Assembly: GCA_950295325.1 (NCBI GenBank)
Contig: OX485803.1
Location: 22,012,001 to 22,076,000, forward strand
From: Polytrichum commune
Lineage: Eukaryota; Streptophyta; Polytrichopsida; Polytrichales; Polytrichaceae
Direction: 5' to 3'
Length of the DNA stretch: 64,000 nucleotides
This document shows, in pieces, positions 36,230 to 48,044 of this stretch. How positions within the stretch are numbered: the stretch's first letter is position 1; every line of letters begins with the position of its first letter. The position numbers were made by a program, and so were the translations under genes. The notes beneath the pieces were generated by a model that saw nothing but the letters and a program-made list of their open reading frames with translations, made no database searches and had not been told where the DNA came from.

Positions 36230-38190
36230 TCATGTGGGTTGTTTGTTTCGGTGGTTGTTTGGGTGGGGATCACTGGTTGTTGGTAGTGTTCCACTTTTCG
36301 TTTGTTGAGCATGAGTGAGGTGATATTTAATGTCGATCATTTGTTGCATGCATGCATGGACGGCCATGAGGGGGATGTAGCATTGTTCAAATAAGTTGGT
36401 TATATTGCTCATGTGTATGCTCCTCAAATGCATGTTGTAATAATGAGCGTGACATACTAGTTGGCATCTTCTGGAGTGTTCACTGATGTTTGATATTTGA
36501 GGTTTTTTTCTCCTTTGGGTTGTAGTAGTGGGGTTGCGGTCATGGCAGAAGGTAGATTGTAAGCTCGAGTTTTGAGCGGTGTTATTGTGTGGTTTCTCTG
36601 AGGAGGTGGTGGTGATGATTACGATGTTCAGTTTGAATTTGGTGAGACATTGGGATAGTTTTGTGATGCATATGCATGGGTATAGCCACGTACGTGGGGA
36701 TTATATTCTATGGGGGAGCTATGAGATGGGTAGATACATTCATTAGTAGTGTGTCTCATGTTGTAAAGTGAGAGAGGAGGACACTAAATATCATATTTAG
36801 TGTCACCAATTCTAATTATCTCGCTCAATACTAGTTGTAAATTGCAGTGTGGTGTCACCAACACTAAATGTTAACCTAACATTATTTGTCATTCTTTGGG
36901 GAGTTATAGAATTTATAGTTAATCAATTACTGTCACTTATCCAGTGATTTTTCATCCAAATTTCAATCATCCATGAAAATATTTCATCACAAGTTGCTGA
37001 CAATAGAAGGTAGGGTTCTGGCCAATGGGTGAACTCATCCATCATCCATGACAATAATTTGTTCACTTATTCATAAGAAACGTCATCCAAAAAGTTACCA
37101 TAATGACATAAAAATACCATATGACACTAAATATGGATGTTGAGTGTTTGCATTGTTTGGAGAGATTGTGGGTGGGGAGTGGAGATATGCTTGGGGTGTG
37201 AGTTTGAAGAGGGTGTGGAGGTTACCCAGTTCATTGGTGATGTGGCAGGCTAGTCCTCCATATATTTGGCCAAGGGAACCAAAGTCATTGTGGGCATTGC
37301 ATAATTGTTAACACGAGGCACAATTGTATGTGGGTAGGAATGAGTGGACATTAGTGCCATATTTGATTGTATTTCTTTTTTCTTTTTCTTTTTCTTTTGG
37401 GGTGGGGGGTTCCAGATGATTGCGTTGGGGTTGGTTGTGGGGAGTTTGCAAATTTATTAAAACATTTGTACTATTGCATCGTCAGAAAAATTAATGCATG
37501 GGAGAGAGAATGGTGCCGCATAGAATATGTATTCGATGCCAGAGCGGATGACAATGTTGACCATGTGTAGCTTTTGGCATACGGTAGTTGGTGATTGTGT
37601 AAGGAGGTGTGCTTTGGTCTTGATTTTGTGTAGTGTTGCAACTCGTTGCATAGACCCTGTGAGGGAGGGGACTAGTTGGACACCAAGGTATGTGTAGGCC
37701 TCGTTTTGGGAGAGTGGGGGAAATTTTGGCCATTATAGGTGAGGTCACAATGCTCCAGCGTAGTTTTGAACATGCCCAGTTTAAGTTTGATTTTGTGGGG
37801 GGTTTGGTGAGAGCTCATTTGGGGATGCTAAGTTCCATGTTGGCCCATTCATTGAAGTGTTTGAGTTTGGTGATTTGGGATTGTAAGTGAGGAAGGTGTC
37901 GACTTATCATAGCTAGGTTGTTTGCATATGCCATAGGGTTGGTTTAGGTTTCTAATGTTTTGAAATGGTATCCGTAGTTGTCCCTTTCCAACCACCAGAT
38001 GAACAGTTCCTGAAATTCTCAAAAGAGATATGACTTGAGGATGTCACCTTGGATGGCCCATCTCGGTATGGGTACAAGTTAGGTTTCCAAAGCGGGCACC
38101 AATGAAGGTGGTGGAAGCTTTGGTGTAGATGTTGCTAGTGAGGTTCAGGGCGTTATAGGGCAACTTCGTAAAACCCTCTCAATCAAGTTG
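36230..38190 (-). pseudogene. Decayed LINE fragment A (reverse transcriptase to central region)
   Basis: Read in shifting minus-strand frames, 38,190-37,300 aligns with the first about 240 residues of the intact LINE ORF at the right edge: LNLTSNIYTKASTTFIGARF (intact: INLIGNIYSQSSTIFTGEHF), a YANNLA in place of the catalytic YADDLA, then KLHMVNIVIRSGIEYIFYAA (intact KINMADTVIRAGIAYSFYAV). After an R3 insertion (36,778-37,140), 36,440-36,370 gives HYYNMHLRSIHMSNITNLFE against HYYKERQHKLFSNIINAYFS of the intact element. Multiple stops and frameshifts make it dead. The 3' part is absent here. Confidence 0.75.
36778..37140 (+). repeat. R3 dispersed repeat, copy 2, inserted in LINE fragment A
   Basis: Starts GACACTAAATATCATATTTA/GTGTCACC and ends near ATGACACTAAATATGG. 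It separates two parts of the LINE fragment that are both on the minus strand and in consistent order, so it probably inserted after the LINE. Confidence 0.65.
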
Positions 38191-38349
38191 TCATCATTGG
38201 TTTTTAATATGACAATCTATCGCTAATTTACAAACCTAAAACAAACACATGACGTCTCAGGGTTCTGTAAATTTTTACTTGTAAGAAATTGTACCCAAAA
38301 AAAATCCTAAATTCATAAAAACTGGAGGATGAAATTATGAAGTAATTAA

Positions 38350-38582
38350 CCCTTAAAGGACAATGTTGCCCCATGGGCTTGGTATTATTTTGGGAGAATC
38401 TTGTTCAAAACTTCTACTCCATTACACCAAATGAGGTTTTTAGAATGCCAAATCGAACACCTTAGCAAGATCTATACTTCTTTAGAATAGAACCTATGTA
38501 AATTAATTGGTTAATCATGCTTAAAATGAAATTTAAAAGATATTTTGGGTGTGGTATCAGGAAAGCATATGTCCTTTAAGGG
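38350..38582. mobile_element. TTAA-flanked MITE with CCC ends (233 bp)
   Basis: The ends are CCCTTAAAGGACA and its exact reverse complement TGTCCTTTAAGGG, with TTAA immediately outside both (38,346-38,349 and 38,583-38,586). A TTAA duplication with CCC termini is what piggyBac-type transposition leaves. Because TTAA is itself palindromic it could instead be the outer part of the inverted repeat. Related copies lie at 48,738-49,111 and 54,804-55,186. Confidence 0.6.
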
Positions 38583-38599
38583 TTAACCTCCATATGTGA

Positions 38600-39352
38600 G
38601 TTCATCACTCCAAAGGTCATAGCCAGTGGCCTTTCTTGAGAAAAATCATAAAAGAAATAGAATCACTGGTAGACTGTGATGGTTATCATATGAGCTAGGG
38701 GTCTGCCTCTGATCCATATTTGATTCTGGAGATTAGATTTTGCTCAATGTCAACTGAAGTACACCATACTTATCTACTCACAAGCTTGTGGAATTCGACT
38801 TTGGTCAAACATATTTTTACAGAGACTGACATGTTTCGAGTTTTGATGATAAGACATACTTCTTACATACATATATCATACTGATTATATAACTAATACC
38901 AGCCAGCTGCTACTGGCACACGAGTTAGTATTTATATGTGTATATATATATACCAGTGTTAACTTACTATGATGATAGTTACAGAGAAAAGTATAGTGCT
39001 GTAAGTAAAGTGACATAACACACATCTCCTGGATTCCGGTGTCCTTCAAACATATTGCAGATATAATTAAAAAGTCGGAAGTTAAGTTACCTCACACCCT
39101 AGTTGTGAGTAATATAGGGTCGGAATTTTGGGCAATTTAGGAGAATCGTGTCTCTCTTAAAAAGAAAAAGAAGAAAAAGTGTTAATTTCTTTTACCTTGA
39201 CATGCGATCTTCGTTCAGCGCCTTCCTTTCATGTCCGCGTGAGCATGAGAGTGGGGGCGGCTTAGTGCCTATGTTCATAGGTGGACTGTGTGGTTAGTGT
39301 CAGGGCTATGTGTTCTATGTTGGATTTTGGGTTTTAGTGTTAGTAAGTGTGT
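38600..39352. other. Gene-free stretch
   Basis: AT-rich DNA with short TA-rich runs near 38,936-38,955. No coding or repeat feature recognised. Confidence 0.3.
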
Positions 39353-40930
39353 TTAGTCGAGTGGGACCGGGGCTTGTTTCTTTTCTAATTTCCTTTTGTT
39401 TAGGATTATGGGAGTTAGGTACCTTATAGCAACTTGGGAGAAGGATTCCATTAGTTTATGGATTTTGGAGTTGGGGATTTGTACGTCTTGGAGGAGTTTG
39501 ATGGTTAATATAGAATTGATGATGGAAGTGTGTGGTGGTTATGGATGATGAAGGTGGTGGGTGGTTCATGTCTTGGAAGTGGTTTGATGTATCAGTTAAC
39601 GAGGAGGAGAATTTCGCTAGCAAAGTCTTATATAGGTCGGGAGAGGATGTGGTTCTTGATGGGTTTATAGAGTGAGTATCTTTCCCATAGTTTTCGGGTG
39701 GCTGAGACTCTACTTCTTTGATATGGACATTCTACATTTTTTCTTCTTCTCATAACTATTATTGATTATGCCTTTGTTGACCTTTTTTTTTTGCTTCATG
39801 GTCTTTTTTGGTGATGGATGGGTGCTAGTGGCAAGTCCTCTGTTGCGTGTATGTTGGGGTTGTTGTTAGCTTGGGAATGGTTGCGAGGTGGGCTAATGTT
39901 GAGGCTACTGTTGAGGTCGTGGTTCTGAAGGGCCCGATGAACAAGTATTGGTTGCTACTAGTTGTGAGACTTCATCAATGAAAGTTGATGTCATGCTTGA
40001 GGGGACTTTGGGGAGAGTTTTTGTCGTTTGATGCAAGTCTGTGCGGCTGGAGGCCATCCCACAGGTTGTGGGTGAGGTTGTACTAAGTGGAAAAAATCCC
40101 TAGTGCTTGCACCGATGGTAAGGTTGGGAGTGGCAAGTGCACATATCGTTCTTGATCCTTAGTGATTGGTAGGCTTGGTGACGGTGTTTTGGTTGTTGGG
40201 TTTGTTGGTATTTATATGTGATTGAGGGTGGTGTGTAGGTAGAAGGAGTGGTGATCCGTATCAATTGGGTGGCGGTTTTGGTGCTAGGTAGGGATTAGGG
40301 TCGTGTGTGTGTGTTGAGTTTGCGTCGATTGTTGTTTTTTGTTTGGTTGTTTTCGGTTTTGGGGGATGCTTGTTGTGTTGTGAGGTCGTTTGTAAGTGTG
40401 GATGGAAAATGGTGTCTTGACAAGGTGTGAGGGTTTTTTCTTGGTAGGAATGATGAGGTTGTGTGCTAGATTGTGGGGTTGGTTTTGTTTGTATCAATTG
40501 GCGTTTATTTTCTTTTTAATGTGGTCAATGTGATTGTTTTTTAGGATGCAAGAAAATTTTGTTGTGTATGGGCTAGTGTTTGTTGATCTCGGTGGTGTCT
40601 TGTGTACGTTGTGGTTGTAAGAGGCGGGGTTCTTTTTGGAGTTCAATGTGGGACCACTAGGGTGATTTGGATCTATCCTTGAGTTAGGGGTAGGTATAAG
40701 AGCAGTTGAGGGGCAATGTAACTCATAGTGAATGTGAGGAGTATTGTCGAATAGTTTGGGGAGCTTCTTTACGGTTTGAGAAGATGCAAATCGATTTAGA
40801 TCCTTTTTGATGGTTGGCGGGATTTTGTCGAGATCGTGGGGTTGGTGTTTGGCGGCAGGGAGATTGGTGGCAAAGTTGGTGGTGTTGTTTGATGGAATAA
40901 CTTCAAAGAAGGGTTTGTGCGTGGTGACAT
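39353..40930 (-). pseudogene. Decayed LINE fragment B (central region to 3' end)
   Basis: The minus-strand translation near 39,500-39,353 reads TIKLLQDVQIPNSKIHKLME and AIRYLTPIILNKRKLEKKQA before a TAA at 39,353-39,355. It parallels the intact element's last 55 residues (SMKILEENLKIPLVTIKNTF, AIQYAMSILLHKRRIEN). Further upstream NWYKQNQPHNLAHNLII parallels NWYQNSNPHTGPFPDTHVI (intact residues 787-805). Frameshifts and stops are frequent. It lies at higher coordinates than fragment A although it encodes the later part of the protein, so A and B are separate insertions or rearranged. Confidence 0.65.
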
Positions 40931-41518
40931 TAGGGTTAGGAATGGGAGTTTATGTAAATATGGTTTGAATGAGTAGGTATTGTTGTATATTGATGGATCG
41001 CGGATAGATAGTGCAGAATGACATTGATATGTTGCATAAGATAGAAAACATATACTTATGAGTATGGTGAGGGTTAAACAAACCTATTGTGATGTAGTGG
41101 AGCATATATGCGCCTATAGTGTTGCAAATTTGGAGTGAACATGAAAAATGAATGCCATTGAAATTCTCTTGTTTCTTCTTATGGGCCACCTCTTATGTTG
41201 GGCCATCCTTGCAAAGTGAATAAATCTTTGCTTGAGTATTATTCACTTTACAAGATTGAACTGACAATTGGGCCCGGCATTAACATTATCTAAATTGCAA
41301 ACTAATATAACTTAGGATCTGACCCCACGTGTTTATGTTCACCAACAATGCAGGTTGTGTGCATCTGCAATGATCCAATACAATTTACTTCTCATGATCC
41401 AAATTTCATAGCCCAAAATTTGAGCTTACATCCTACCTTCCCCCATATAGAAAGGGAACCACACGGGGGCTCTTACTTATCTTACAAGTCATAAGAGAAT
41501 TTAAAGTAGGTAATCTAA

Positions 41519-42032
41519 GGGGCGGTTTACACTATGGACCAAGAGCCATGACCATGAAATTCTAAAATCTGTGATTGGAGAGTAAAGTGCTCTTGGTCCC
41601 ATTTGGCTTTACACTACCTTGAAAAAAGGAGAATGACCACTAACTTTGAGGTCCCCAAAAACTACTAAAATCTGCCATTTGGATAATGTGCCATGGTCCA
41701 ACGGGTTTTTCGTTGAGGCGAGGCAAAATGCTCGACTCAACGGAAATCAAGGGAGCCGTAAGGCTGAAAATCAGCCATTGGCCGAATTTTTTTTTTAGTA
41801 TTTTTTTTCCCGAATTTTTTTGGGCATGTATTAAAAAAATCAGCACCTTCACTTTTTGGTGTGTGGTCATTCCTCTTGGTCCACATTCGGTTTACACCTA
41901 GTGAAGGGCCCATGAACCATGAAAACTAATATTTTAGTAACTCAGACCATGGAAGTCCTCCCATGAAGTCGTCCCACGCAAAATAGGCCTCTTACGTGGG
42001 ACGACTTCATGGTCCATAGTGTAAACCGCCCC
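41519..42032. mobile_element. Tourist-like MITE, copy C
   Basis: Ends GGGGCGGTTTACACTATGGA and the exact complement at the right, with TAA duplicated (41,516-41,518 and 42,033-42,035). The right 152 bp (41,881-42,032) differ from those of copy E at only two positions by eye. Length 514 bp, no transposase. Confidence 0.85.
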
Positions 42033-42894
42033 TAATTGAATGAATCTCAAATGACATGGACTAGACTATTTTGGGGTATTTAAAGTTGATGTTGGTGTCA
42101 ACCTTAAGAAACAAACCTTCAGGCTACATACTATTTCAACATTTTTATGATGGATGAATGAGAGGTATACTCGTATGCCATAATTCCCTATCTCCACTTA
42201 CGTGCCACTTACATATCTTTAGCTTGACTTCACATTTTGTCGTTGTGCCATTGAGTTACAATGGCGAGAGGGAATCAACGCATACAAGTGTGCCTCTCAT
42301 TCATCCAACACAAGAACTTCACCCCTATAGGTTTGTGGCTAATTCAACTCAAATGACTTAAACTATATTAATTTGGAGTCTCAAAGTTAATTTTGGTGTC
42401 AAATCAACTTGAAAATTAACCTACGGATTGCATACTATTTCAAGGCGTTTAAATGTTGGATGAATGAGAGGTACATTTTTATGTGATAATTTTGTCTCGC
42501 CCATTACAATTAAGATGCTATGATCACCAAGTAAGCAAAATTGTATGTGTTTGCAAACACAAAAATAGGAGGCAAGGTACGCGGGTGTAAGTATGTTAGC
42601 CTTTCTTGTACGTGGATGTAAGGTACATGGAATTTGTGTTGCATTAACAAATCTATGATGAAACATCAATCAAAATTGAATTGAAAGTTTGACCTCCCCT
42701 TATTAACTTACAATTGTTATTGGGGAGGGAGAGAGGGAGAGGGGGGAGTTGGCATGGATGAGGACAATTTTACGTTGATCATAGCCGTGAGCTCGTGTGT
42801 GAATCTAAATAGTTTTACAAGATGGTTATCGGAAATGCATGTGTGTTGATTCCTTGGTTGAATACACACGATCCCCCAATTGTATTGACTATTG

Positions 42895-43285
42895 GGTGTA
42901 GAGAAGTTTTGAAGACATAATCCAATTCTTATTTAAACATGTGTCTTTATGGTGTGTGTTCTTAAATCCGCATCTAACCATACACCATTTCATATATAGG
43001 TGTATGGTCAAGAAAAGGTACCTTAAGGTATGTGGACCAGTTGTGGGCGTTTCCAACCTTGTAGACAATCTTGGTTGTTGGATCATATATGGAGTTAAGA
43101 TTATGTTTTTATTGAAGTGATCACAAAGGTCCTCCCAATTACTTTAAATGTTGAACTTAGAATGATGTCTATGTTCTGAGCACATAATTGAAACTCAATT
43201 GTGACACGTATCTTTTGGTGTCCATTCTCAACTACAAGCCATGTCGCGTATCACTCAAATATAGGTGTCCATTTAGAAGTGTGAC
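42895..43285 (-). repeat. R1 dispersed repeat, two reverse copies
   Basis: One ends at ATATATAGGTGTATGG (about 43,010), the other at ACTCAAATATAGGTGTCCAT (about 43,275). Both contain ACATAATC/TTGA-type blocks and (G/T)TCTTAAA or CATTCTC(A)AC blocks in R1 order. Confidence 0.55.
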
Positions 43286-43588
43286 CACATAAGCCAACCT
43301 ACCTTACTTACGTTATATTTGTTCGACTTCACATTATGTCATTACAAGAATGTGTGCATGATTGCCAAATATCCATGACCGTATGAGCATCAAAAAAGGG
43401 AGCATCTAAATGAGAAAAGAGAAGAAAAAGGAATGCTAAACGACTTTGGTCAATCAACATGAAAAAATCCTTTCACCAACAACCCGTGAATGGAACTGAG
43501 GGTGTATTGCCTACCTTTTAGTAAGTGGGCGGTGGGTAGTGTTTGCAACATGGGGACATTTATTTTATTTCTTATGTGGGTCAAGTTT

Positions 43589-44400
43589 TCATTTGTTGAG
43601 AATGAGGTAGGCAAGATATTTAAAAGCAATGCTATTGAAAAGAGTCCATAAGACTTTTGATGGTAGGCATAGGGAGGTGGGGGGATTCATGAGTAGTGAT
43701 GTTAAGGGCATGAATTGCTCCATGGAGCCATGTGGTAAGAATGATAAGTGGGGCAATGTTCCAACCATGTTGTGGAAAATCGTAATTAAGGGGGGGGGGG
43801 GTAATACTTGGTAAGTTTGAGTCATGCGGCTATGTGAATGAAGCGGTCATTGTAGTACGTAAATTTGATGAATCGGGTGGTGAGGTGAGGAGATGGGGAT
43901 AATTAAGGAGAAAAGAGGGTGGTTACATGGGCTATGACTAAAAGGATATCTAGCAAAGGTCAACATTACATGGATAAGGGTGGCAAAACAAGAGCAAAGT
44001 AGAACCAAGATGGTACCGTAGTGTCCAGAGGGTGGGAATCATGTATATCTACATGATTAAGAGTGGAACAATGTGTTAAAGGGTAAGTACAAAGACTATC
44101 AATGGCTTCATGTGTGGCTTTATTATGTCAATTAGTTCACAAATTGTTAAGGTGTGGTTAGTACAACATGCGAGGAGGTGGAGCCACATGAGCATATGAA
44201 TATCGTATGTGTGTCTATTGGGGATGTTTCCAACTTCACAAACTTTTACGGCCATTGTGATCATCGAGCTAAAGAAATCATTATTCTAACACCTCTAATT
44301 GAGTGAGAATGCCAATGAGAAATTTGCAATAAGAGGTTGTATGTTGGATCTCTGACCAAAGTGTATATTCCATCATTCATAAAGTGGTCACATGGGTGGA
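43589..44400 (-). pseudogene. Decayed LINE fragment C (zinc knuckle to endonuclease end)
   Basis: Minus-strand reading of 43,890-43,589 gives FIKFTYYNDRF and HGWNIAPLIIL against FIEFTYCNDRF and RGWKIEPLIVI in the intact ORF. The presumed catalytic glutamate is a lysine here. Upstream at about 44,190 WLHLLACCTNHTLTICELI parallels the WLHVLLKCNQQHIHSLRI of the zinc-knuckle region. In-frame stops interrupt it. Confidence 0.7.
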
Positions 44401-45504
44401 ATATTTTGAGGTCCACATGTGTTTAGATTAGCATTTATGTGTGCTTACTCGTGTGTCAGATGGTCTTCTTTTCTTTTCTTTCCTTTTAATAATAATAAAA
44501 AAACTCTACCACATTTAAACAAGTGCCAAGTGGTGTGTTTGCAACTATGCCTATAAGACACTGATAAGTTATGTGATAGTGGTCCTAACTTGGTTACAAA
44601 GCAAGAGCAATGTGAATGTCTCTTTGGCATTGTTTACAAAATAAGAACCCATCTTTCTTCAATTGGCTCATTCAAGTTCTATCAATGAAACTGATTAAAT
44701 GTGGAGGGGCTTTGCTTGGATGCCCGGAATAGCATGTTCACAAGTGAGACTCACAAAATCATGATTTGACCAACAAAACTATGCTTAAAGCCCAATTAAT
44801 AACTAGAATTTGATTAGCCACACAAGTCAAACATAAGAAATAAAGGAGAATAGATGTCGCCGATGACATTGACATGAATGTGAGCATATGGAAGGCGGGC
44901 TTTTGTGAAGGAGGCAACAATAGACTCATGGGAGGTTTACACCAGGGTTCAAGATCCAGAAACTCAACATATGATCAATCCTATTGGTCGAAAGCAAAGT
45001 TTTGGATCCAAGGAGTTCACACTAGGATCCAAGTCTTCAAGTTTGAAAGTAAACGAATTGACGTTAACGTGGCATCACTTCCCCACCAAACCTCGTTAGT
45101 CCCCACTCAAGAAAACACCCTCCTAGTTTAAGAAACCAAACTTTGAGCTTAGGTGCAATCTTGAGTCCAAAAGTAATGTCCAAAGAATAAATTTATTATA
45201 TATATATATATATATGGTCAAGGCATAATATGAGACCTTTTGAAATGGGAGTCGTGGACATAAAAAACTTTATTTATTTATTTTATTGTTTTTTATTTAA
45301 AAAAATAAAGTTCACAAATATTGCATCCATACGGCCAAGTCCACCATTAGAGATACAATCTTCATTACGAGGTTGTCAAATTGGGATAAACAAATTTAGA
45401 TGATTTTGGGGAGACTTGCGCTTGAGCCTCTAAGGGTTAAGGGGTGTTTTGAACCCCAATATAAACCCACCCTCATTTGACAATGCTCATTCAATTGCAA
45501 TACT
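44401..45504. other. Gene-free stretch
   Basis: Includes a (TA) run near 45,196-45,214. A segment at about 44,925-45,180 has inverted, MITE-like blocks (GGTTTACACCAGGGTTCAAG; the complement of its right side reads GGACTCAAGATTGCACC then AAAGTTTGGTTTCTTAAAC) similar to about 57,230-57,350. Confidence 0.3.
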
Positions 45505-45880
45505 ACACTAAATTTTGTATTTAATGTCATATAGTACTTAATGTCATTGTGATAGCTTTCCTAACGACACTTCTTCGGAAAAAATTTACAAGTATTGTCA
45601 TCCCAACTTACTTTCAGTTCATCCAAATGCAAAATTTTGGTATATTTTGCATCTTAATTATGTTTGTAATAAAATATTGTCATGGACAATTGAAGTTTGG
45701 ATGAAAAATCACTTAGTAAGTGATAGTATTTGCAACATTATACATCCACAATGCCCATAATTTTCTCACAAGGAATGACATATAATGTGAGGTTTCACAT
45801 TTAGTGTTGGTGACACTACACTGGCGGTTTACAATTAGTATTGAACACGACAAATAGAATTGGTGACACTAATGGATTTA
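45505..45880 (-). repeat. R3 dispersed repeat, reverse copy
   Basis: Reverse complement of the R3 order: ATGGACAATTGAAGTTTGGA, TGAAAAATCACTTAGTAAGT, AAGGAATGACATATAATGTG and TTTAGTGTTGGTGACACTAC. Confidence 0.65.
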
Positions 45881-46025
45881 TTACTTATGGAAGGAGCAAA
45901 AAATTTGACTACAGAAACACTACCACATACAGTACCGTCTTCTTCTTACCAAGAGTTACATTAATATAGTCGGGGAACTACATAAACAACTGGAAAAGAA
46001 AAAAAAGAAAAAAACCACCAAATAA

Positions 46026-46181
46026 CATAACATTATTCAAATCCATAACAATGTTCCATGAGACCGACAATATTCATAGAATATTCTTGGACATTCTCCA
46101 CATTCAATTTGAATATGAAAAACATTCCATGGATTGTTGAAAGTCATGCAGAACATTGTTATGGATTTGAATAATGTTATG
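46026..46181. mobile_element. Hairpin element with perfect 31-bp inverted ends (156 bp)
   Basis: 46,026-46,056 (CATAACATTATTCAAATCCA then TAACAATGTTC) is the exact reverse complement of 46,151-46,181. The interior has further self-complementary pieces such as CATAGAATATTC. A diverged relative is at 10,527-10,615. Confidence 0.75.
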
Positions 46182-46889
46182 AAAGACACATCATGAAAAA
46201 AATACTTTATTTACACAAAACATATACAGCTGATGTCGGTCGCTAACGCACAACTATGTCTGACAACAAGCTAGCTGCCAGGCTCTGTGCATGAGCATGG
46301 ATGTCCAATATGCCGGGTAACAAAGGGAGAGTTATTTCTACCTCCTAGGTATACATGCATGTATAGTAGAGGCACCTAATCCTGATTAAGATCCCCATCA
46401 ACGACAATCTATAGGACATTGAAATTTCGATTAGGTTGGGGCTGCATTTCGATAGGGTTGGAACCAATAGTGCCATGACCATATGTCTTGGTTTTGAGTG
46501 CTAAAGTGGAGGAAAATGAGTGGTTATAACAAACTCTGGACATTGGTAATATGTTTGGACCAACTTTTGGCTTCAAAATTTTCCAGTAATTTCAATTTAA
46601 AGAATAAAATTACTAAAAGTTTTACGGTCCTCATGATTTCTATCTTCCGGCATGGGAAAAAATTATGCATTGTCTTATACTTCTCCAGATCTGACACAAA
46701 ATCTCTTAAGTGATCGGTTATGGGGGCCTCTACTCTGCATATGTTGCCTTGCATACCAAAAGTCACCCAACCATCACCACTTGGACGCCTGTAAGGACTC
46801 TCTGTTTGGGCTGCCTTCCCAAACATAAACGGAAAGCTTTCCCTTGTGACACCCGCCACGTCACCTGTCCACGTGGGTCCCACCCAATG

Positions 46890-47105
46890 ACCGGGGAAAT
46901 TTTTGGGCATGCATAATCGGTTGAGATCCTAGTGTTTGCAAGTCCAACCCGTTACATGTTGACATCCTTCAGTTTTCCTTTATTAAATTGGGTATATTCA
47001 TGTGTAGATTCCTCTAGAATGATTGGTAATTTTTCTGAAGTCTTGAACTTCAACCGGTTATTTTTCAAACTCGACTGGTTCATCTGTAACTAACTGTCAG
47101 TTCTC
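46890..47105 (+). repeat. R2 dispersed repeat, copy 3
   Basis: AAATTTTTGGGCATGCATAA, CGGTTGAGATCCTAGTG, GTTACATGTTGACATCC and CTTGAACTTCAACCGGTTAT, in R2 order. Confidence 0.65.
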
Positions 47106-47211
47106 CCCGATCATTGCTCCCACCACCCTGTATCCACCCATCAACCAAAGCCCCCCCTCCCCAATGGGGCTGAACATATCCCACGTATTGGAGAATGATA
47201 TGTGCAAGTAA

Positions 47212-47791
47212 GGGCCGGTTTACACCATGGACCATGAAATCAGACCATGGAAGATGGTATTTTTTTGGTGGTCCAACTTGATAGTCCAACACCCATGGTC
47301 CAATTTCTTAAAAAAATCACTTTACAAAGCCTTTGAGCCCCCTCACTAGGTGTAAACCGAATGTGGACCACGAGGAATGACCGTGCACCAAAAGTGATTA
47401 TGATGTATTTAAAAAATAAAATGATATGTCCAAAAAGGACGGTTTTGAAAAAAAAAAATTCAAGTTTGACCATTTTGTTGTCTTCGTCTTCTCTTGTCCA
47501 AAAAACCATCTCAATAAACAAAAAAAACTTATAACATCATTACTTTGCCATGGGCCCTTACCTTTTTCTACTAGAGCACCTCTTTTGCCTCTCCTACCGC
47601 AAAACTTGTTGGATCATGTTAGCAGATAATGTAGGCCTTAACATATGCCTTTTGGGGACCTCGAACTCCATGGTCACTCTGACATTCGTTCCTTGGTGTA
47701 TACCGAAGTCGTCCCGGGACGAGTTCAACAACCAATCACAAATTTTACAAGGCCTTGGGACGACTTCATGGTCCATGGTGTAAACAGCCTG
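47212..47791. mobile_element. Tourist-like MITE, copy D
   Basis: Left end GGGCCGGTTTACACCATGGA; right end CCATGGTGTAAACAGCCTG; TAA on both sides (47,209-47,211 and 47,792-47,794). Interior parallels copy B. Length 580 bp. Confidence 0.8.
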
Positions 47792-48044
47792 TAAGTAAGA
47801 AAGAAAGAAAGAAAGTGATAAGTACTTCTGCCAGAGTCGTGCATGAGCTGACATAATAAGGCTGGGTTATCTATCCATCCCCCCTGCAGGCAGCTCTAAG
47901 TAACTTAACTTAGATCTGCACAAAATCTTTATCTTACACCCAAGCTTGCACATGCACGGAATTGTGGGAAAGTTGTGGACGGTTGGAGCCTTACATTATG
48001 CAAGTTATTTGAAATTCTTTGATACCCACTCAAGGGCCCTCTTA

